Program-made: the position numbers and the translations under genes | In this document: piece by piece, positions 57,674 to 64,000 of the stretch | Layout of the letters: every line of letters begins with the position of its first letter | How positions within the stretch are numbered: position 1 is the first letter of the stretch | Assembly (NCBI GenBank): GCA_002104905.1 | Contig: MCFE01000366.1 | Span: 1 to 64,000 of the forward strand | Source of the DNA: Basidiobolus meristosporus CBS 931.73 | Lineage: Eukaryota; Basidiobolomycota; Basidiobolomycetes; Basidiobolales; Basidiobolaceae | Direction of reading: 5' to 3' | Length of the DNA stretch: 64,000 nucleotides | The notes under the pieces: model-generated | Databases searched by the model: none | The model's input: the letters and a program-made list of their open reading frames with translations, nothing else | Told to the model about the DNA's origin: nothing

Positions 57674-58368
57674 GGTTCGTTTGTACAAAGACACAGGAAA
57701 CAGAAGCGGCAATGAAGAGAATGGGGGATGGGAATGGGGGTAGGGTGGGTACAGGTACAAGTGTAGAGTAAACTAGAACTATACAGCGAAGTAGATTCTG
57801 GGATGCAAGGGAACTGGCTCAGCAGAAGATGTGTGGTATAGCAGTATCGGAGCGGGGAAAAAATATACGCGTGACAGCCACGACGACCCACCCTCTGGCA
57901 GTTCCCACGTTGTTCACTTTGGTTCACCCTAGCCCCCCGAATAAATGGAGAATTTTTGAACCGTTTATTGGGATTGGCCGAATTGAATCAAAATTTTCTC
58001 GTGCATATCCGGAGCCAGATTTCCATGAAATAGACTTGGTCAGCAACGGTAGATCCCATGCTCCCTGCACAACCTACATACGCATGTGCACGATCAGCCC
58101 AGCCCAACCCAATCCTAATCCCCGCTCAGAAACCCACCCTCGCATTCGTCTGGCTCGCTCTTTGTTTAGCTTGATATAGGGCGGGTGTTTGGCTGGGGAA
58201 TGGGGTGCTACACCCAAGCAGTCAAGTGGCAAGCGGGATGCTTGCTTGCGGATCTGATCGCGTGGATGTTCAAAGGATGTGGATAATATTTATTGTGAAG
58301 TAGATACATAGAATGTCATACCAAGATTGTTGTATACATACACGTAAGGTTTTGGCCGGGCGGGTGAG
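57674..58368. other. Intergenic region between ATG2 and the trihelix gene
   Basis: 695 bp between the ATG2 stop and the trihelix start, both genes on the minus strand. It should hold the ATG2 terminator and the trihelix promoter. Apart from the AATAAA noted separately I see no clear TATA box or other defined motif. Confidence 0.6.
58289..58294 (-). terminator. Candidate polyadenylation signal of ATG2
   Basis: AATAAA on the minus strand, 75 bp downstream of the ATG2 stop codon; a usual position for a fungal cleavage signal. Confidence 0.5.
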
Positions 58369-61300
58369 CTACTTGTATTTCTGTGGTCGCCGTTCGGCCG
58401 GGGTTAGTACCTTGGCTCATGCACATGGTGGATTGTGGCTGGTCACTTACATCTTCCATTTGTAGTCGTTTGTTTGGATCGATGGAGTTGCGCGCGCCGA
58501 GAAGAACCTTGGATATGGCTTCGGTGGCTCCGATCATGGGCTTCAGTACGGCGCTAGGTGTTCCCCTGATCAGAGCACGGATGGAGCTCTAGGTGGGTGG
58601 ATCTGTGTTAGCTGCGCACCATCTCAAGACCGTGCGAGACTCGCATTACCTGGGCGCCTGAGCGATCGTATATCTGTATGGGCACAGTGATCAGCGAGTG
58701 GGTCGCGGTTCCGATGTTTTTACTCAGGCTTTTGTAGGCTAGCTCGATTCCTATCAAAATGCAATTGGCGTTTCAACGTTGGGCTAGGCGGTGTATATGT
58801 GGGTGTGCTGAGCGTGCATCTACCTTCATTGAAGTCGCTGGGTTGGCCGGAGTACTTGCTCTTGGGGTGCAGCGTCTCGTCTTCCTCCGTGTCTAACTCG
58901 TGATTGCTATTGCGTCGATGGCGAGGTTCGTTGTTATCGAAAGACAGGATATCGTCCGCCTGCTCAAGCAGCACCTGCGCCCCCACTGCCAGCTTGGTCC
59001 CTAGCTTGATGATCTCCATCGTGGTAGCCTTCGCAAATGAAGAAGCACCTCGTTGGATTCCTGAGAAGATCCAGCGGATGAGATTGAGGGTCGATTTTTC
59101 ATTTGCAACAGTGTATTGGTTCATTGTTTACCTCGGATGAGTTGTCCGTCTTTCATGTATTGCTCGACCGGCAACAGCACCAGATCAGCCAGGCCGCTAC
59201 CTAGATTCACCAGTGTCTTAACAGGCGCGACTCCAGTCACCACGTTTGGAACTTGTGTGCTGATAATATAAGGCTTCCAAGCAGATCCCAACTCCTCCAA
59301 CAGTCTCTCGATCCCGCTTATCTGTGAATGAAATATGGTTGAGTGGGAATAGCCAGGGGTCTCTAAAGCAGATGACTTACCCCACGTAGCTTCACTCCCA
59401 GGAGCATCATATCAGCCTCCTCAAGTCGGAACAAGTTCACAAGCTCTGCAAAGTTCCCTCCCTTTAGACTGCTGTAATCCAAATGCTTCGGCTTGTAATC
59501 GAACTTCAGCACAATGGGGAGGATTTCACAGTATTCTACAAGAGAGGGGAGATGTAAGAATCGATGTCGCATTACGTAGGATTGACTGCCATCACTCACG
59601 GAAATAGATGTTGTCCTTTCGTTCTGGAGGAGCGGGGCTCTCGCTGCTCGGTGTGGTGTTGAAGAACTTGATCACGAACTCCAAGGTGTCCTGATCTATG
59701 TGGAGTCGAATGGGAAGAAGTCGAATCTGAAAAGCGGCGTCAACTCACCATGCACTCAACGGATATCCATTCAGCAATCATTCATACCTTCAATCTCATT
59801 TCTTCGAGCGGAACGTTGGGAACAGGCCGCACTCCATCCAGTTCAATACGAACCATGTTTGACCAGGTTTCCCTGGGGCTGGTGTCACTGTCCGGGCGCA
59901 AGTAAGATAGGAATTTCTTCCACATAGATGTCTGCACGCGATCAATAATCTCCACATCCCTAACCGAGAATCGTGCTCGGGAGGCCGTTTCGACCCCCAG
60001 TGGATACTGCTGATACTCGGCATTGATAGCGATGAGTTTAATGTCTAACTGGCTCGACCTTGATCTTCCCTGTTTGTCTCTGTGCTTATCTCGCTTTCTG
60101 CCTTTCTTCGGTGCGTTACTACTCTGCGCAGGGGCATTGCTGAAGTCCGGCAGAGTGGAGGCATCGTCGATGAAGCTTTGGAGATCATCGTCAAAGTAGC
60201 CTTTGTCGGAAGATATGGCGGAAGATGCGTACTCAGAACCAGAAGGCGTTGTGGCCGACAACTCCGGTTCATACATGTAATAATCGAAGTCTGGGCTGGT
60301 GCTGAACAGGACATCTTTACCTTTCCCCCTAGCATTGTCCGAGCCGGGTGGCTCATTTTTCGTTCCTGTGTTGTCCACTGGGCCTCTACTCTTTTTCCAG
60401 TCGTTGCCGGAATACAACTTCCAGACAAAATTGAAATCGCGAATTCGGATATGATTCAAGCTTTGTGAGATGCTACATTGGTGAAGACAAATAGGCTAAG
60501 TGGTTGCGCAGTGATAAAAGTTCAAGAAGACTTACTTGGCCAGAGCCTCCTCTTCCATTAAGCTGGGAACTGTGAAGTAATCTTCGACAATCAGGAGCTG
60601 CTCATTATCCAATGGTCTCACCGTGTCTTCTGCATCTATGATGAGAGGGTCGATTTCTTGGAAGTCGGCTTCCTTCAGCTGGGGAGACATCATTGCCTCC
60701 ACCGGCTTCCATTCTATTCGGATCGTTTAGGGGGTTTCAAGGGACACTTACTGTCTGATACTTGTCTCTTACCATCATCTCCTGAATCTTCCAGATCGAA
60801 TCCTGAAGGATAATCCTCTAGCATATCCGATTCCTCACTAGAAGAGCAGTTCGCTGCCTTTTTAGAGTCTGTCTCGGCGGCGTAGTACTCCTCCACGAAG
60901 TTCAAATTGGCTTCTCCGACATCACTGGCAAGCTTCGCGCAATCCGGGTGCGGCGGCCCAAATGCGTTTTCGTCTAGGCTGGCTAGATGGGATTCATGAA
61001 GGCATGTTAGGCGAGTGTCGGGAAGCAATGAGTGTGGAAATAATACATACATAGCATATCGGTCAATATGTTATCATCATTATGATTGCTCTGAACCTCG
61101 TCAACCTCCAACTGTGCTGGGTTACCCTTTCCGCCGGCAAAGCTGTTTAAGCTTCGCGAGATGTGATTCGCAAACTCCAACAGCGTTTGGAACGAATCCG
61201 AGCAAGTCTCGAGTAGGAAATTCTGGTTAGTGAGCTCCAAGTCGAACTGCGGCAGCTGTTCGTCCTTGTTCAACCGGACAAGCACTTCCAGAAAGTCCAC

Positions 61301-64000
61301 CGAAGAAAGCGGGGCATATCCTAGCGCCCGGTAGTAGCTTTTGATGCTGCTGTAATAGTGACTGTTCTCTTCGGTGAACACCTCTTCGTTGATCGATCCT
61401 TTATCATCGATCAGGAAAAATGTTGCGTTCTGGAGAAAGATCTTGATGAGGATCTCCGGGGACTTCGAGACGATGTTGGTGGAGAGCTTCAAGCTCTCCG
61501 CAGCGATGACAGCCTGTGCCGGATGGCCACCAGGTATGAAATCGATCACGGAGTTCTCGATGATCAAGAAGAGTCGAGTGGTGGATTGAGTGGAGTCGTC
61601 GGAGGGATTCTCGTTCGAGGCGGTTCCAAACGCAACCATATCTTCCATGAACGTCGACTTCAACTGCAGGTTCCACATCAGATCGTTAGTCGATACAGTC
61701 GCCAGATTGTCACGATTGCCGGTTTTCAGGTTTGTGGTGATGATAAAGGTCGAAAGAAGCATAGACTTGCCGTGTCTTGTCTTCAACATGTCAGTGTTGA
61801 CCTTTGATATGATGGGTATCTTGCTAATGGGGGCCGTGACATCAGAGAGAGAAATCTCTTCTATGTCAAGATTGAAGTACGACACGCTCTTCCCCTCGAA
61901 TCTTACCGCACCAAAGAATCCCAATTCACTAAGCTGTAGCTCATAGAATTTGGGCGGACTGATCAGAGTGGAGGAAGGCTGCGTGGTAGTGGAGCATATA
62001 ATGATGACGTCCATGTTGTGGATGACGGATACAAAGGAGGCCAAGCTTTGATAAGTTGGCTCGTTGTCTAGTTGTCCGCTTACATCCGGCGTGTTGGTCT
62101 GCTCACCAAGGTTTTCGCAGCCATGTCTGCCATCAGCGTTCCCAAATACATCAACCTGATCCAACATTGGTGAAGGGTCGGTAGTAGCCTCTGTCTTCAA
62201 TGCCGTATCCCCTGGGTTTGAGTACAGCTGCCACCGGGAGAACGAGTCCAGCAGTGTCTGGATGAGATCGTAACGATGCTTGGTTAATATCACGTATACG
62301 TTGGGAAGACTGCAGTTGATTGCATAAATAGAATTTTCCAGTGTGCGTTGCTTGAACATAACAATCTCTTCCTCTTCGTCCTCATCGGTCAACTTGACCC
62401 GCTCTTCACCTTCGAAGGAAGAGAACGTTTTAGGGAAATAAGACTTGGTCTGAGGTGCCTTGTTTCTGGCGGCGGGGGATTTCGGGTTCTGCACGCGAGT
62501 TGTCACCTCGATGTTCGGTAGGATTCGATGCAATGAGTCCTTCAGCACCATGGGTGATATGACCAAGAAGCACATAGCAGAGGGATCGGTGGCCTCTTTC
62601 AGGAACACGTTCATCCTTACCCACTCAAACCGAATACAGCTTTGGCCCGCCTCAAACGGCAAGCTTTCCTTTCGGTAAGGATAAAACCGTTGTAGAAACT
62701 CGGACTGCAGCATTTGGCTGATGCTGGAATTCGTGTTGAAGTTTGTCACGGTTGGATCAATGAGATCCAAGATTAGCATGTCTTCGTGTATTCGACACTC
62801 GCTAAAAATTCGTAAAGTGTGTAAATACGGTGTCGGGTACCCTTCGGAGGCATGCGTATGTATACCTTTGTCTTCGCTGCGCTTCCTCCAAGGACAAGGT
62901 ACCCCGAAGATCCGGAACTGTTAGCCATATTCTCAGAAAATCAGTTCTAATCCGGAACCGGGTCGACAACGGGCGAATAGTATGCTGACAGCACAAATAA
63001 GCAATCTCTCCCATGTGTAAAGCTTTAGAAAGATACGTACATCTTTGAACGCCCGTTCATCCAGATCCTTGATGATGCCTTGCTCATCATACTCTCCAGT
63101 TGCCCTAGGCAGCAACATAAAGTGTCAGATACGAGAAAACAAGGTCCATAAGCACCAGCACAACGCTGGCTTAACTTACCACCCGAAGCCACTCTCCTCA
63201 GTGGCCTTATCAGCAGCAGCCTGCTCATTTGCAGGAAAATACCCATGGTAGCGGTTGATTATTTGGGGGTTCAAAAACACGTGGAACGACTGAGACTCCA
63301 CCACTATATCCGACTGTGTCTGGATGTCATACGGGGAATCTAGAAATATCAATTACTCGCTAGTTAGCATCGCATGACGGAAAGCGCGTCGCCAACCTCC
63401 CCTACCAGCAGAATTAGCCACAGTTAACCGCAGACGAAAGGCATCCTTCATCTTCTTCCCCTCCATGAATGTCTGCTTGGTGGGTTGACTGGGCTTGCTG
63501 TTCACATAGAAGCTAGGGAAGCCACGGGGTGGGTTCATCGAAACCTCAACACTGCTATCGTACGAGCGATTAAGATCAGGATCGAAGCGGAGAATTGGCA
63601 GGTATACACCTCGATCAGCTGTATGGTACAAATCATGTACCGGGTTGTCTGCAGTCGGCTTGATCCACTCTGAGATGTCGATCTTGCTTGTGTACATTTC
63701 CAGCAGCATTTGCAAGTTACTTTTATCCTTGGAGTTCATTTCGTATTCTCCTCTCGTCGGGAAATTCCCTACCTCGGCCTGCCACTTCTTAATCCGAGCG
63801 ATTACATCCTCCAAGTGAACAAGTATATGATCCACCTCCAGCTCTCCAGGGTTATCTACACTCAGAGTCTCCGAGTCCGGCTCTGGTGGAGGCTCCACAT
63901 CAGAACCCAAAAAGTACGAGCGCCATGATGATATATGAACCTTCAGTCGTCCCATATAACTATCGTTCTCCTGGTCATGCCTATTATCGGACTCTTGTCC
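58369..64000 (-). CDS. ATG2: Autophagy-related lipid-transfer protein ATG2, C-terminal 1,573 residues
   Basis: ATG2 bridges ER and phagophore and transfers lipid for autophagosome growth, with Atg18/WIPI and Atg9. Fifteen exons are in view: 64000-63406, 63339-63180, 63104-63041, 62984-62866, 62801-61051, 60982-60773, 60713-60536, 60472-59788, 59726-59600, 59535-59381, 59321-59132, 59060-58824, 58750-58650, 58588-58451, 58380-58369. All splice phases agree; total 4,722 nt including the stop. Family signatures: LETCSDSFQTLLEFANHIS; DNEQLLIVEDYF; RIRDFNFVWKLYSGNDW; RARFSVRDVEIIDRVQTSMW; LLPIRLHIDQDTLEF; KFDYKPKHLDYSSLKGG; VAPVKTLVNLGSGLADLVL; RGASSFAKATTMEIIKLGTK; KPMIGATEAISKVLLGARN; terminal Lys-Tyr-Lys. 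These match the CAD and C-terminal domains. The N-terminal chorein part lies beyond the edge. VPS13 was considered, but these motifs are ATG2-specific. Confidence 0.93.

Noticed and set aside
61358-61946. Plus-strand frames of 118-149 codons opposite ATG2
   Set aside because: They are antisense shadows of the large ATG2 exon, which is supported by family motifs and consistent splice phases.
58369-64000. VPS13 or another bridge-like lipid-transfer protein instead of ATG2
   Set aside because: The DFNFVWKLYSG, HIDQDTLEF, FDYKPKHLDYSSL and SAVLKPMIGATEAI motifs fit ATG2 C-terminal regions, and the terminal MEDKYK ending is also typical.
1-64000. tRNA, rRNA and CRISPR features
   Set aside because: I looked for tRNA cloverleaf boxes, conserved rRNA stretches and regular repeat-spacer arrays by eye and found none; a covariance-model scan would be needed to exclude a tRNA.

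Overview
This window looks like fungal nuclear DNA with two compartments. Bases 1 to about 55,400 are AT-rich, almost free of CpG, and made of nested transposable elements with no recognisable host gene. Bases about 55,480 to 64,000 are GC-richer, rich in CpG, and hold two spliced host genes, both on the minus strand. The short GT-AG introns (mostly 55-85 bp), an ATG2 autophagy gene, a tandem trihelix (Myb/SANT-like) protein and the mix of Plavaka-like, Ty3 and Ty1/copia elements fit a repeat-rich fungus. The trihelix gene and repeat load make me lean towards an early-diverging lineage such as Mucoromycota, but that is only an inference.

Repeat compartment, left to right. A Plavaka-like DNA transposon P1 (1-2838) carries a solo LTR (B1). 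Next is a nearly complete Ty3 chromovirus (2839-8396, minus) with both LTRs, then an integrase relic holding solo LTR A1. A second transposon copy, P3, is split by a 733-bp foldback palindrome and a copia solo LTR. A Ty3 gag-pro-RT relic (12712-15672) with a tRNA-Lys-like primer-binding site and 5' LTR follows. After an unassigned retroelement relic comes a Ty1/copia element (19139-24178) in a tandem LTR-internal-LTR-internal arrangement, with another solo LTR in its integrase. A Plavaka-like copy P4/P7 is split by a second, end-to-end copy P5 (26386-29956); this nesting exposes the family's termini. Then come a Ty3 element (30970-35680) with two copies of a further LTR family, P8, a second foldback copy, a plus-strand copia relic, a plus-strand Ty3 relic containing solo LTR A2, and P6. 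The last element is an LTR (B2) followed by an unrecognised gag-like ORF remnant.

Many insertions can be ordered because target-site duplications (TSDs) are still visible. They are 4 bp for LTR families A, B and D (CATC, GAGC, ATGC, CCAT), and 5 bp for families F and H (GTACA, GTTCC). Most retroelement ORFs carry in-frame stops, many of which could come from C-to-T or G-to-A changes; with the CpG depletion this suggests cytosine methylation and deamination.

Gene compartment. A four-exon gene (56214-57673) encodes a predicted 413-residue protein with two tandem trihelix DNA-binding domains and a C-terminal domain that may be a beta-grasp fold. About 700 bp upstream of it lies the 3' end of ATG2 (58369-64000, 15 exons in view). 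All reconstructed splice phases are consistent and give 1,573 residues; the N-terminal chorein part lies beyond the right edge.
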